Assembly (NCBI GenBank): GCA_005808665.1
Contig: SYLG01000028.1
Span: forward strand, 1 to 41,821
Length of the DNA: 41,821 bases
Origin: Planctomycetia bacterium
GTDB lineage: Bacteria > Planctomycetota > Planctomycetia > Gemmatales > Gemmataceae
Reading direction: 5' to 3'
The position numbers and the translations under genes are program-made. Position 1 is the first letter of the stretch. Every line of letters starts with the position of its first letter. Below the pieces are notes generated by a model. It did no database searches. It worked only from the letters and a program-made list of their open reading frames with translations, and was not told the DNA's origin. Shown here piece after piece: positions 24,441 through 33,081 of this stretch.

Positions 24441-26264
24441 TTGGATCCGAAAAAATCGAGCCCATCGCGTTTTGTGGTTGGAATCGACCTAGGCACAACC
24501 AACACCGCCTTGGCTTTTGCAGACACAGAAGGGAACGAATCGCCTGGGGTTGAAGACCTGAAAATACCTCAGCTGCTTCAGCCTTGCCAGGTGGAAGCCC
24601 TTTCCGTTTTGCCTTCGTTTTTGTATCTACCATCCGATGGTGAGTTTCCGAGGGGAAGCTTGGACCTCTTATGGGCGCCAAACCGGCAAATGATTTTGGG
24701 GGACCTGGCTCGTCAACAGGGATTTAAGGTGCCTGGTAGGCAGGTGGTATCTGCCAAAAGTTGGCTTTCGCATCATTTGGTTGATCCGAGGGCCCCTATT
24801 CTCCCATGGAAGGCGCCGGCCGGGTCCAGGATGATTTCACCTTTGGAGGCTTGTACCCACTACCTTGGGGAGTTGGTTCATGCCTGGAATAATGTTCACC
24901 CTGATGAACCGTTGGGTTCCCAAGAAATTGTCCTTACGGTCCCGGCCAGTTTCGACCCGGCGGCCCGAGAATTGACTTTGGAGGCTGCCCACAAAGCCGG
25001 ACTTGAAAAGGCCCAGTTATTTGAAGAACCACAAAGTGCTTTTTATTCCTGGATTCAAAGCAGGGGGGATTCCTGGCGTAAGGAAACCGAGGTTGGGGAG
25101 GTGGTTTTGGTTTGTGACATTGGAGGGGGAACCACTGACTTTTCCCTTATCCTGGTTGGGCAATCGGAAGGAAACCTTGACCTTCAACGACTGGCTGTCG
25201 GTGACCACATCCTTTTGGGTGGTGACAATATGGATTGGGCTTTGACCCATTTGGCTGCAAAGGACTTGGATGTACTGGGAAATAAGCTGGATTATGCCCA
25301 AACGCTCATGCTTTTAGCGGGTTGCCGCCAAGCAAAGGAGGCACTTCTGGGGGAGGTCCCTCCAGAATCAATTGAGGTTAGGGTATTGGGGCGAGGAAGT
25401 CGGCTAATGGCTGGAACCCTCAAGGTAGGCCTTGAACGGGAACATGTCAGCCAAACCATTCTCGAAGGCTTTTTTCCAATCATCCCGTTGGAAACCCCAC
25501 TTCAAAGGGCTAAAAGTTTTGGCCTTGTGGAAATGGGATTGCCTTACGCACATGATCCTGCCATAACCAGGCACCTGGCACAATTCCTTCGTCGAAATGC
25601 TTCATTAATTGCCGAAAAGCTTTTGGAACTGGGGAAAACCGGAACCCTTCCTACCGCAATCCTTTTTAACGGGGGAATGTTAAAGGCCAATGCCGTTCGC
25701 CAGCGTCTTGTGGACCAAATGAATGTTTGGCGTCAGGCCCAATCCCTTAATCCGGTCAAAATATTAATCCAGGATGACCTGGATTTGGCAGTGGCCCGCG
25801 GTGCGGTGGTTCAGGGTCTTGCCAAAAGGGGAAAAGGAGTCAGGATTCGGGGGGGATCCGCACGGTCTTATTACCTCGGGGTGGAAATCCCGGCCCCGGC
25901 GGTTCCTGGTGCCCCTCCTCCCATAAAAGCACTTTGTGTGGTGCCTTTTGGCATGGAGGAGGGAACTTCGGTGGAAATCCCAGGGGTGGAACTGGGTCTA
26001 TTGGTTGGTGAACGAGCCGATTTTCGGTTTTTTGGTTCAAACCGGCGCAGGGCAGACGACATCGGGGTTTGGCTTGATCCCCTCCCGGAGGATCTGGAAG
26101 AATTACCCCCCCTGGAAACAACCCTAACAGGGTCAACTGGGGAGGTAATTCCCGTCCGTCTAAAGTCGGTATTGACGGAATTGGGAACTTTGGAATTGTG
26201 GTGCCAATCCACGGATGTCGCCAAAAATTGGCGCCTGGAATTTCGGACTCGGGAAGGTGCATAA
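24441..26264 (+). CDS. Hsp70-family (DnaK-like) ATPase partner of DUF2760
   Basis: About 607 residues. The Hsp70/actin-type nucleotide-binding motifs are phosphate-1 FVVGIDLGTTNTALAF near residues 11-26, connect EPQSAFYSW, phosphate-2 VCDIGGGTTDFSLILV near residue 225 and adenosine site AILFNGGMLKANAVRQR. It lacks the typical DnaK substrate-binding lid sequence; the C-terminal 130 residues (EEGTSVEIPGVELGLLVGE and after) form a beta-rich segment, probably a shortened or diverged substrate domain. The predicted TTG start has GGAGG nine bases upstream. This is a non-canonical Hsp70 whose client is unknown. It ends at a strong terminator. Confidence 0.85.
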   Translation: MDPKKSSPSRFVVGIDLGTTNTALAFADTEGNESPGVEDLKIPQLLQPCQVEALSVLPSFLYLPSDGEFPRGSLDLLWAPNRQMILGDLARQQGFKVPGRQVVSAKSWLSHHLVDPRAPILPWKAPAGSRMISPLEACTHYLGELVHAWNNVHPDEPLGSQEIVLTVPASFDPAARELTLEAAHKAGLEKAQLFEEPQSAFYSWIQSRGDSWRKETEVGEVVLVCDIGGGTTDFSLILVGQSEGNLDLQRLAVGDHILLGGDNMDWALTHLAAKDLDVLGNKLDYAQTLMLLAGCRQAKEALLGEVPPESIEVRVLGRGSRLMAGTLKVGLEREHVSQTILEGFFPIIPLETPLQRAKSFGLVEMGLPYAHDPAITRHLAQFLRRNASLIAEKLLELGKTGTLPTAILFNGGMLKANAVRQRLVDQMNVWRQAQSLNPVKILIQDDLDLAVARGAVVQGLAKRGKGVRIRGGSARSYYLGVEIPAPAVPGAPPPIKALCVVPFGMEEGTSVEIPGVELGLLVGERADFRFFGSNRRRADDIGVWLDPLPEDLEELPPLETTLTGSTGEVIPVRLKSVLTELGTLELWCQSTDVAKNWRLEFRTREGA

Positions 26265-26322
26265 ACCCCAACCTGGATGGCAAGATTATTTTTGCCAGGT
26301 TTGATTGGGGGTTTGTTTTTTT
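26263..26322 (+). terminator. Strong intrinsic terminator of the DUF2760-Hsp70 pair
   Basis: Nested stems AAACCCC/GGGGTTT (outer) and AACCTGG/CCAGGTT (inner) enclose a loop in which GGCAA/TTGCC can pair instead. The structure ends in seven T residues (26316-26322). It begins at the Hsp70 stop codon. Confidence 0.85.
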
Positions 26323-26366
26323 GCGGAAATAAGTAGTATTATCAGGGTGACTGGGGATGAACGGAC

Positions 26367-27002
26367 ATGGCAAAGAATCGGCAACCTGAATCCATGCAAA
26401 CATTTGGAACAGTTGTGGCAATCGCCCTGGTTTACAGCTTTTGCTACCGAATCGTACCTGGATGGGTGATCCCCAATTTGGCCCCCATTGGGGCATTGGC
26501 GTTTTATTGTGGCTATGCCGGAAATCGTTGGGCTTTTGCCCTTATCCCGGTATGCCTGATGGGTTTGACCGATACGGTACTTTATTTCACCGTGGGCTAT
26601 CCAGCGGTCCCTTCCGTTTATGTTTCCATGGTGGTTTATACACTTTTGGGTTTGGTTGGAGTAACCCTTTCATGGGGAAGCCGTGCCGGATTACTTCTGG
26701 CCGGATCGGTGTTCTTTTTTGTGGTTACAAACTTTGGCAATTGGTTGATAAGCAGGGTACCGTCCGAACAACTCGGAGGGGCTACCTATGCGGTGTTGCC
26801 TTCGGCAATCTATCCCTTTGAGATAAAATATGCGAATGATATTTGGGGGTTATTTGCGAACTATGGCATGGCACTAGGATTTTTGGGAAGGACCTTGGCG
26901 GGGGATTTAGGGTTTAGTGCTGTTTTGGTGTCATTAACTTTGGCCATTTCCGCACATCCTTATGGCAAACCGCTTTTGGTTCGTTCAAAAAACCAATCCT
27001 GA
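26367..27002 (+). CDS. DUF6580-like integral membrane protein
   Basis: The protein is 211 residues with about six hydrophobic segments (FGTVVAIALVYSFCY, LAPIGALAFYCGYA, WAFALIPVCLMGLTD, VYVSMVVYTLLGLVGVTL, LLLAGSVFFFVVTNFGNWL, and one near the C-terminus). The APIGALAFYCG start of the second helix, the LMGLTDTVLYF segment and the FFFVVTNFGNWL helix resemble the DUF6580 family, which includes predicted vitamin or metabolite transport-like proteins. No function is established. It starts 45 bp after the upstream terminator and has a weak GGGGA site. It converges on the DUF1573 gene, ending 8 bp from that gene's stop. Confidence 0.65.
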   Translation: MAKNRQPESMQTFGTVVAIALVYSFCYRIVPGWVIPNLAPIGALAFYCGYAGNRWAFALIPVCLMGLTDTVLYFTVGYPAVPSVYVSMVVYTLLGLVGVTLSWGSRAGLLLAGSVFFFVVTNFGNWLISRVPSEQLGGATYAVLPSAIYPFEIKYANDIWGLFANYGMALGFLGRTLAGDLGFSAVLVSLTLAISAHPYGKPLLVRSKNQS

Positions 27003-27010
27003 ATCAGGTT

Positions 27011-27952
27011 TTAATCCAGATCAATAATCAACACACCCAACTCGGGTTTCTCAAAGACAACCCGCAATTGGGAACCGGCTGGAATCGGCCCGGATCGTGA
27101 AAAACAGAGGGTTGACCTCGGACCAGGCCCCCGTTGAATGTCGACAGAAACTTCGGGGGGGCAATCTACCCGGGTGACCCGGACCAATAGGTCCCCCGGT
27201 CGGGAAAGAACGACCCGGCATGTATTTTTTTCATTCCAAGCCAAACGGGATGGAGTCCTTTCCACCTTATTTGTGAAGGATTCCTCAATCAGAATGGGTA
27301 TTTCGATCCTGGGCCTTGTCGCATCGGTAGTTTCCAGGATCAGGAATCCATGCCCTTTGGCTTGTGCTTCCTTGTTGATGACAATTATTTGAAGGCGGGG
27401 GTTTTGGGTTTCCGAGCCGACCAATTTAATTCCTGAAACCCCTTGAATGCTGGAGGTAACCTTTTGGATTTGGATAGGGGGAATCCGCATATCCTCGATT
27501 TGGATTTTGGTCTGTTGGATTCCTGAGCCACGAAAAGAGAGAATTGTCGGTTCAATTCGCAAATCGGCAACCAATTCCGCCTTGGCAAGTACGGTCAAGA
27601 CCTCGGGTTGGGTAGGGTTCCCGTGGCTAATGGCTACCTTCCAGATTGTTTTACCACCTGGTTGGGATAGGGTGCGAATGGTGCCATGAATTCGCATGGA
27701 TTCCCCGGGTCCAAGCAGTGTTTTTTCAACCAGAGGATTGACACAATGGCAACTTGCAGAAACATTCAAAATCTTTTGCAATTTTCCGGAGGTGTTGGTT
27801 ATGGTCCAAATGGCCTCACCTGACCAGCCACGGCCAAGTTTACCCAAATCCAAAATCATCGGTTGGGCAACAAGAGTTTGGCCGTAACCCGGATTGGGAA
27901 ATAGCAAAAGCAAAAGGAACAGGAACAGGAACAAAAATCCCAAACGACTCAT
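27011..27952 (-). CDS. Secreted DUF1573 protein
   Basis: The protein is 313 residues. A very hydrophobic leader (LFLFLFLLLLLFPNPGYG) is an evident signal peptide, with cleavage after GYG. Residues 30-130 form a DUF1573-type immunoglobulin-like domain: DLGKLGRGWSGEAIWTITNTSG, then the ASCHCVNP turn with paired Cys, and LGPGESMRIHGTI. A second beta domain (MRIPPIQIQKVTSSI...) follows. The family is abundant in planctomycetes and is probably exported and structural or carbohydrate-binding; a specific role is not known. ATG at 27952 has GGAAGGGG about 8 nt upstream; a GTG at 27961 is unlikely. Confidence 0.8.
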   Translation of the reverse strand: MSRLGFLFLFLFLLLLLFPNPGYGQTLVAQPMILDLGKLGRGWSGEAIWTITNTSGKLQKILNVSASCHCVNPLVEKTLLGPGESMRIHGTIRTLSQPGGKTIWKVAISHGNPTQPEVLTVLAKAELVADLRIEPTILSFRGSGIQQTKIQIEDMRIPPIQIQKVTSSIQGVSGIKLVGSETQNPRLQIIVINKEAQAKGHGFLILETTDATRPRIEIPILIEESFTNKVERTPSRLAWNEKNTCRVVLSRPGDLLVRVTRVDCPPEVSVDIQRGPGPRSTLCFSRSGPIPAGSQLRVVFEKPELGVLIIDLD

Positions 27953-28312
27953 TGGCGGCACCCCTTCCTTGGGTTTCGTTTTTTTCCATTGGGGGCATCA
28001 TTAGGGCCTGAACGCAATAGGTATTTCTCCAGTGGGCTTGGTGCAAGCCCAAGGGTCCTACCTCTCCTATCTGGCCCAAAGGAAAGCCGCTTGGCTGAGG
28101 TGGTGGGGCAGGGCCTTTGGCAAAGGCATTGGCGGCGGGTGGACATGGTTCCTGATTTCTTGGAAATTCATAAGTGTAAACGCTTGGCGACCCCACGGGG
28201 GTGGTTCGTTGGCATGGGTGGTTTTTGGCGTAACCTTGAAATCGTGAACTTTGCCAAATTGGGGTTCCCCCCAAGGGACACTTCCTGAGAAAATCTGTTG
28301 TGAGGAACCTCT
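27953..28312. other. Divergent intergenic region with a small hairpin
   Basis: These 360 bp separate the divergent DUF1573 and 709-residue protein genes. One clean hairpin lies at 28034-28050 (GGGCTTG, GTG, CAAGCCC). Open frames in both directions have no ribosome-binding site or motif and I reject them. No promoter could be assigned. Confidence 0.35.
28034..28050. other. Perfect 7-bp stem with a 3-base loop in an untranslated region
   Basis: GGGCTTG and CAAGCCC enclose GTG. No T-run follows, so it is not a terminator. It could be a 5' UTR structure of either divergent gene or a chance palindrome. Confidence 0.3.
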
Positions 28313-30442
28313 ATGCGTTTGACCCTGAAAAAACTGCTCGATTACCGGGATGACCGGCTCTCACCGGTGGAAACCAGGGAATTGGGGAAAATCCTGGCGG
28401 AGAATGCCGAAGCGTGCAAATGGCTTGATCAGTTGGACAAGGCCCTTTGGGAAAGCCCCCCGATAGAGTCAGCTGGGACGGCAGAACCCATTGCGACAAT
28501 TGCGCGTTATTTGGACAATCGGCTCGATTCGGCCGCCGAGTCCGAATTGGAAAAACGAGCCCTTCTTAACCCGGCCTTATTATTGGAAATCGCCCGGTGT
28601 CATCAATTGGTTTTCACCCCCCAACCCAAGGTTCGGCGAGTAAATCCGGATGGTGTGGAAAATTCCGATGGATCACTTTTGGAATGGTCCGAAGGTCAAT
28701 TGGACCTTGAGGATTTAACTCTGGATAACCTTGCAGCTTTATCCGAAGAAAAACCCGAAAGGATTATCCCAGACTATGAAAACCCGTTAGAAATTCTGGG
28801 TGAACATTTTCAGGCAAAAACCGAAGTTCCAAAGACCCTTTCCCCAGAGGACGGGGATGCGATTGGAGCGATTTGGCGTTTGGCATTGATCGGGTTTTGT
28901 TTTGTTGGATTGTCGGGTTTGATGGGGAATTGGAATGGGCCAGAGGGAAAAGCAAACGCCACCCTGGCATTCGAAAACTCCATGGAAGCAATGGGAACGA
29001 AAAAGACCAAAAACCAATTGGATATCGAAAAGGGCGTTGGATTGAACCCAATAGTTTCCCTGAATTTGGACCAAAACAGGGTCAATTTTCCTAACCAGGC
29101 AAATCGTGATTTGGCCCAAAAAATGTTTCCTCAAACTTTTGAAAAAGAAAAGGAGACAACTCCTTCCACGGTCCTAGGAGCCAAGGGAAGTCCCTTTCCA
29201 AGTCCTCCTGCCAAGGTTGAAAAACAAGCTGGACAGGTAACAATTCTTGGCCTCGAGGGAACCATTCTTGATGGCCATCCTGGTTTGGTTTGGACCAAGG
29301 GCCAATACCATGAAAGGCGTTTGCCCGGGGATTCTGTTTCCTGGGGTCGGGACATATTCATTCCCCCTGGTTTCGTAGCTGGTTTGGATCCCAAAACCGG
29401 GTGTAAAGTTTTTGGCATTGGGCTGTGCCCTACCACTTCGGGTGCCGAAAAACCGTTAGGTACCAAACTCAGATTTGAACCAGGCCCAATGCCGGATAAA
29501 CCGGTCCTTCACCTTGAGGAAGGGCAGGTGGAAATCCATTTCGATTTTGTGCCAGAAACCCGAAAACAACCCGGTGGCTACCTTCTCCATCTCAATGGAC
29601 AATTGGTTTCGTTAAATCCTGGAGCCAAATCAAAGGTCGTAGTCGAGGTGATGCCCAGACCCGCAAACAGCAAACGACCGGATTGGGAAATTCACATCCT
29701 GGAAGGTATGGTGGAATTTCAGGCCGCAGATGGCCAATCCGCTGTGAATATGTTTGCGACCCCAGGGGTTTGTGTTGCCAGACACAGTTTTTCAGGGGGT
29801 ATATCCCTGGAAAAACGGGGAACAACACCAGCTGGATTTGGGGTTTTGTGGTGGAAATCCCTACCACGAAGTAAGGAATTTGCTGCCGCAGCAGGTGAAA
29901 TCCTATCCTTCTCGGGGACCAATTGGAATTCTCCAAAAAAAATCCAGGGCATCCTGAGCCAACCCTCCGGAAATTTGGCAAGAAAGGTTTTGTGTGTTCA
30001 ATTAGTTTGTTGGTTAGGGGCCCCCGAATTGGCCATTCAGCAGGTGGGCGATCCTCGGGCCTCCATGAAGGAGTTGCGTGCAGCAGCTTTGGCCGGATTG
30101 GCGCAAACTTCCCGACGGGATCCCAATTCCTGGAGCCGGTTATTTGATCCTTCTGCTAAAGGGAGTCTTTTGCCGGCTGATTTGGAATCGTTTGGGGAAA
30201 CGATGGTTTTTCGACAGCTTGTGGAATCTTTGGGGCGTGGCGAATCCTTGCCGGCATTTGTCAATCATTCGCTCCTCCTTTTGGCCGAGGGCAAAAGTCT
30301 TTGGGTCCGAGAGGTTGCCTATGGTTACCTATTGGAAGCCATCCGACCTGCCCTTGGACCCCGTTTTGACCCGGCAGGCACGGATAAAGCACGACAGGGT
30401 AGTCAGGTTTTATGGGCCCGACTTTTCGCAAATGCAGGTTAA
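28313..30442 (+). CDS. Large anti-sigma/FecR-like membrane protein
   Basis: The protein is 709 residues. Residues 1-100 contain two similar helical modules: TLKKLLDYRDDRLSPVETRELGKIL and IATIARYLDNRLDSAAESELEK, resembling N-terminal modules of planctomycete anti-sigma proteins. A single membrane helix is at about 188-206 (WRLALIGFCFVGLSGLMG). The large outer part includes two FecR-like beta regions: GHPGLVWTKGQYHERRLPGD with IFIPPGFVAGLDP, and HLEEGQVEIHFDF with LNGQLVSLNPGAKSKVV. A helical C-terminal part may be HEAT-like (ASMKELRAAALAGLAQTSR). It probably links an envelope state to a cytoplasmic partner. No sigma factor is adjacent. The ATG lacks a strong ribosome-binding site. Confidence 0.7.
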   Translation: MRLTLKKLLDYRDDRLSPVETRELGKILAENAEACKWLDQLDKALWESPPIESAGTAEPIATIARYLDNRLDSAAESELEKRALLNPALLLEIARCHQLVFTPQPKVRRVNPDGVENSDGSLLEWSEGQLDLEDLTLDNLAALSEEKPERIIPDYENPLEILGEHFQAKTEVPKTLSPEDGDAIGAIWRLALIGFCFVGLSGLMGNWNGPEGKANATLAFENSMEAMGTKKTKNQLDIEKGVGLNPIVSLNLDQNRVNFPNQANRDLAQKMFPQTFEKEKETTPSTVLGAKGSPFPSPPAKVEKQAGQVTILGLEGTILDGHPGLVWTKGQYHERRLPGDSVSWGRDIFIPPGFVAGLDPKTGCKVFGIGLCPTTSGAEKPLGTKLRFEPGPMPDKPVLHLEEGQVEIHFDFVPETRKQPGGYLLHLNGQLVSLNPGAKSKVVVEVMPRPANSKRPDWEIHILEGMVEFQAADGQSAVNMFATPGVCVARHSFSGGISLEKRGTTPAGFGVLWWKSLPRSKEFAAAAGEILSFSGTNWNSPKKIQGILSQPSGNLARKVLCVQLVCWLGAPELAIQQVGDPRASMKELRAAALAGLAQTSRRDPNSWSRLFDPSAKGSLLPADLESFGETMVFRQLVESLGRGESLPAFVNHSLLLLAEGKSLWVREVAYGYLLEAIRPALGPRFDPAGTDKARQGSQVLWARLFANAG

Positions 30443-30547
30443 ATAACACTTAATCGGGACAACCAGATTGCTAAGTTCCCCCCTGTAGTCGTAAAAAAAC
30501 GAGTATACCATCGTACCTGATTTCTTTGTTTTGAAGGGACGGAATCA

Positions 30548-31546
30548 TTGAACGCAATCCTTTTAGACCAAACCGGTCCTGCTGAAAACCTGAGGTTGGG
30601 AAAATCAAATCCGGTTCCTGTCGGCCCAGCGGAAGTCCGGGTGAAAATCAAGGTTGCCTCTTTGAATCCGATAGACATTTACATCCGTGCCGGGACGATT
30701 CCAATGGCTCTTCCCAAGCCGTTTACTCCGGGCTGCGATTTTGCAGGTGTGGTTGAGGAGGTGGGATCCCAGGTTGTGGGTTTTCGCCCGGGACAACGCA
30801 TTTGGGGCTCCAACCAGGGCCTTTTGGGTCGCCAGGGAACACTCCGGGAACAAGCAAACATTGCTGCCCATTTTGCATACCACGCACCGGATGGAGTGGA
30901 CGATGAAACCTTGGCGGGGACGGCCCTGACCGGAATCACCGCCCACTTGGCTCTTTTCGCCAATGCACAAATCCAGGAGGGCGAAACGGTTGTAATCCAG
31001 GGGGGTACCGGGGGCGTGGGAAGTCTTGCCATTCAAATGGCGAGGGCCGCGGGAGCCAGGGTGATTACCACGGTTCGTAACGAGGAAAAAGCACAACTTG
31101 CCCTGTCGTTGGGAGCGGAAAAAGCGGTCCATTTTGGTGGAAACATATTTGAAGAAATCCGTGCCCATTCCGAGGGCAAAGGGGTTGACGCCTGGATTGA
31201 AACCCAAAGGGAGCCCGATTTCATGAATATTGTACCCACCATGGCTCCGCGTGGACGAATTGTTGTTCTTGCCGGCCGCACTGCCCAACCTCTTTTTCCC
31301 GTGGGGCCTTTCTATGTCAAAGGCTTGACCCTGAAGGGATTTGCCATGTTCAATGCCACCCCCGCTGAGCAGGCCACATGTGCCGGGGATATCACCAAAT
31401 GGCTTGAAAACGGTACCATCAAGTGTCCGGTGGGCAAAATATTTCCCCTGGAGGAAACCGTCCATGCCCATAAATTTCTTGAAGAGAACACCTTGGGTTT
31501 TGCCGGGAATTTGACCGGGAAAGTCTTGATTCGGGTGAGTGGATAA
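30548..31546 (+). CDS. NAD(P)H:quinone oxidoreductase-type medium-chain reductase
   Basis: The protein is 332 residues of the zinc-free MDR superfamily. The N-terminal GroES-like fold shows FTPGCDFAGVVEEVGSQVVGF, and the Rossmann domain has the nucleotide-binding GGTGGVGSLAIQMARAAGARV with the following VRNEEKAQLALSLGAE. There are no catalytic zinc cysteines. It probably reduces quinones or other unsaturated carbonyls with NADPH. The start is a TTG at 30548, with AAGGGA about 9 nt upstream. The stop is only 2 bp before the HD-GYP gene, so the two are likely cotranscribed. Confidence 0.85.
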   Translation: MNAILLDQTGPAENLRLGKSNPVPVGPAEVRVKIKVASLNPIDIYIRAGTIPMALPKPFTPGCDFAGVVEEVGSQVVGFRPGQRIWGSNQGLLGRQGTLREQANIAAHFAYHAPDGVDDETLAGTALTGITAHLALFANAQIQEGETVVIQGGTGGVGSLAIQMARAAGARVITTVRNEEKAQLALSLGAEKAVHFGGNIFEEIRAHSEGKGVDAWIETQREPDFMNIVPTMAPRGRIVVLAGRTAQPLFPVGPFYVKGLTLKGFAMFNATPAEQATCAGDITKWLENGTIKCPVGKIFPLEETVHAHKFLEENTLGFAGNLTGKVLIRVSG

Positions 31547-31548
31547 GG

Positions 31549-33081
31549 ATGCCAACCGATCCAACCATTTGCCTGAAGGGAACATCCGGTTCTGCCACCA
31601 ATCACTCTTATGAGCTGGTTGGGTCGGGCCGGATTGGGAGGATGGAATCTCTGGATGTGGTCGTGGATGACAATTCCGTAAGTCGTCAACATGCCGAATT
31701 ACGGGTGACGGATTTGGGTTGGAGACTGGTGGACCTTGGAAGTACAAACGGGACCTACCTGAATGGCCACAAATTGGGCTTGGGCCAATGGCCGGTCCGC
31801 CTCCGGGACCTGATCAAATGTGGGGATGTACAGTTCCGGGTTGAATCCATGACACATCCCAACACCCCTTTTGGAGAGGTGGATGCCGGGACGGACATCA
31901 TCAAGGTGGACTCGATTCAATGTCAACCATGGGATGGATCGCTAAGTGTGGTTGTCGGCCAGATGACGGATTCCCCGGAAATCCAAAAACGCTTGATTGC
32001 CTTGCTTCGGGCTGGATCTCACCTCAGTCAATTGAGCAATGAAGCCGACCTTTTAAAAAATATTTTGGAGGATGCGGTGGGTACCTTGAATGCCCAAAGG
32101 GGGGCAATCGTTTTGGCAGAGGGAAATCCATCCAAGCTGAAAATCCGTGGGCTTTGCGAGGGCAGGCGTAATGCCACCCAACGCCTATCTCCCCCTGGTC
32201 CGGCCTACAGCCAAAGCCTTGCCAGGCGCTGTTTTGATTCCGGGGAATCCATTCTTTGCCGCAAAGTAGAGGACGAGCCCATACTTTCAGGTTCACAAAG
32301 CATTGCTGATGGCAAAATGACTTCAATCCTTTGCGTTTTACTTCGCACGCCCAGGACAAGGCTTGGGATTTTACATTTGGACCGTGGTCCTGGTCAAAAG
32401 CCATTTTCCAACGATGACCACAAATTGGCGGATGCCCTGGCGGCCCAGGTTTCCATTGGAATTGAGGCGGCCCAATTGCTCAAGCAGCAAAGAACCCGCT
32501 TTTTGGAAGTGATTCAAACGCTTGCCCAAATCATCGAGGTCAGGGACGACTATACAGGGGGCCATACAAGGCGGGTTACCCGATATGCTGAAATATTGGG
32601 AAAAGCACTTGAACTTTCCCAAGACGAAATGGACCTTATTTGTCTTGGAACTCCGTTGCACGACATTGGAAAAATTGGCGTGGACGATGCCATTTTGAGA
32701 AAACCAGATCTTTTAACACATGGTGAATTGGCCAAAATGCGTGCCCATACCACGATCGGTGCCCAGATTCTTGGTACGATTCCTGATTTGGTAACCGTTA
32801 CCCCTATTGTCCGAAACCACCATGAAAGGTTTGACGGAAAAGGCTATCCCGATGGTTTGGCCGGGGAAGCCATTCCCAAACTGGCTCGTGTGGTTGCCAT
32901 TGCGGATGCTTTTGATGCCATGACCACGGATCGCCCTTATCGTCCTGCCATGACTCCCGAATTGGCATTCACGGAAGTTTTACACCTTTCCGGGTCGCAA
33001 TTTGATCCCGGAATGGCCAAAGTATTTATTCAAATTCGGGATAAAATTGAGTTGGAGTGGGCATTCCAGCATGGAAAATAA
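31549..33081 (+). CDS. FHA-GAF-HD-GYP signalling protein (predicted c-di-GMP phosphodiesterase)
   Basis: The protein is 510 residues with three signalling domains in order. Residues 10-100: FHA (GRIGRMESLDVVVDDNSVSRQHAEL, then DLGSTNGTYLNG), which binds phosphothreonine. Residues 150-310: GAF-like (LLKNILEDAVGTLNAQRGAIVL, LGILHLDRG, FSNDDHKLADALAAQVSIGIE). Residues 320-500: HD-GYP with GGHTRRVTRYAEILG, HDIGKIG (His371, Asp372) and HHERFDGKGYPDGL (about 424-437), so both metal-site and GYP signatures are intact. It probably degrades cyclic di-GMP under the control of a phosphorylated partner and a small ligand. It starts 2 bp after the reductase and its stop overlaps the transporter start by 11 bp. 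Confidence 0.9.
   Translation: MPTDPTICLKGTSGSATNHSYELVGSGRIGRMESLDVVVDDNSVSRQHAELRVTDLGWRLVDLGSTNGTYLNGHKLGLGQWPVRLRDLIKCGDVQFRVESMTHPNTPFGEVDAGTDIIKVDSIQCQPWDGSLSVVVGQMTDSPEIQKRLIALLRAGSHLSQLSNEADLLKNILEDAVGTLNAQRGAIVLAEGNPSKLKIRGLCEGRRNATQRLSPPGPAYSQSLARRCFDSGESILCRKVEDEPILSGSQSIADGKMTSILCVLLRTPRTRLGILHLDRGPGQKPFSNDDHKLADALAAQVSIGIEAAQLLKQQRTRFLEVIQTLAQIIEVRDDYTGGHTRRVTRYAEILGKALELSQDEMDLICLGTPLHDIGKIGVDDAILRKPDLLTHGELAKMRAHTTIGAQILGTIPDLVTVTPIVRNHHERFDGKGYPDGLAGEAIPKLARVVAIADAFDAMTTDRPYRPAMTPELAFTEVLHLSGSQFDPGMAKVFIQIRDKIELEWAFQHGK

Noticed and set aside
26321-26342. TTGCGG...TATTAT as a promoter for the DUF6580-like gene
   Set aside because: The spacing is only 10 bp, too short for a sigma-70-type promoter, and the first element lies in the upstream terminator's T-run.
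27989-28288. Forward frame of 99 codons between DUF1573 and the 709-residue protein
   Set aside because: The composition is not protein-like, other frames are equally open, and there is no ribosome-binding site.
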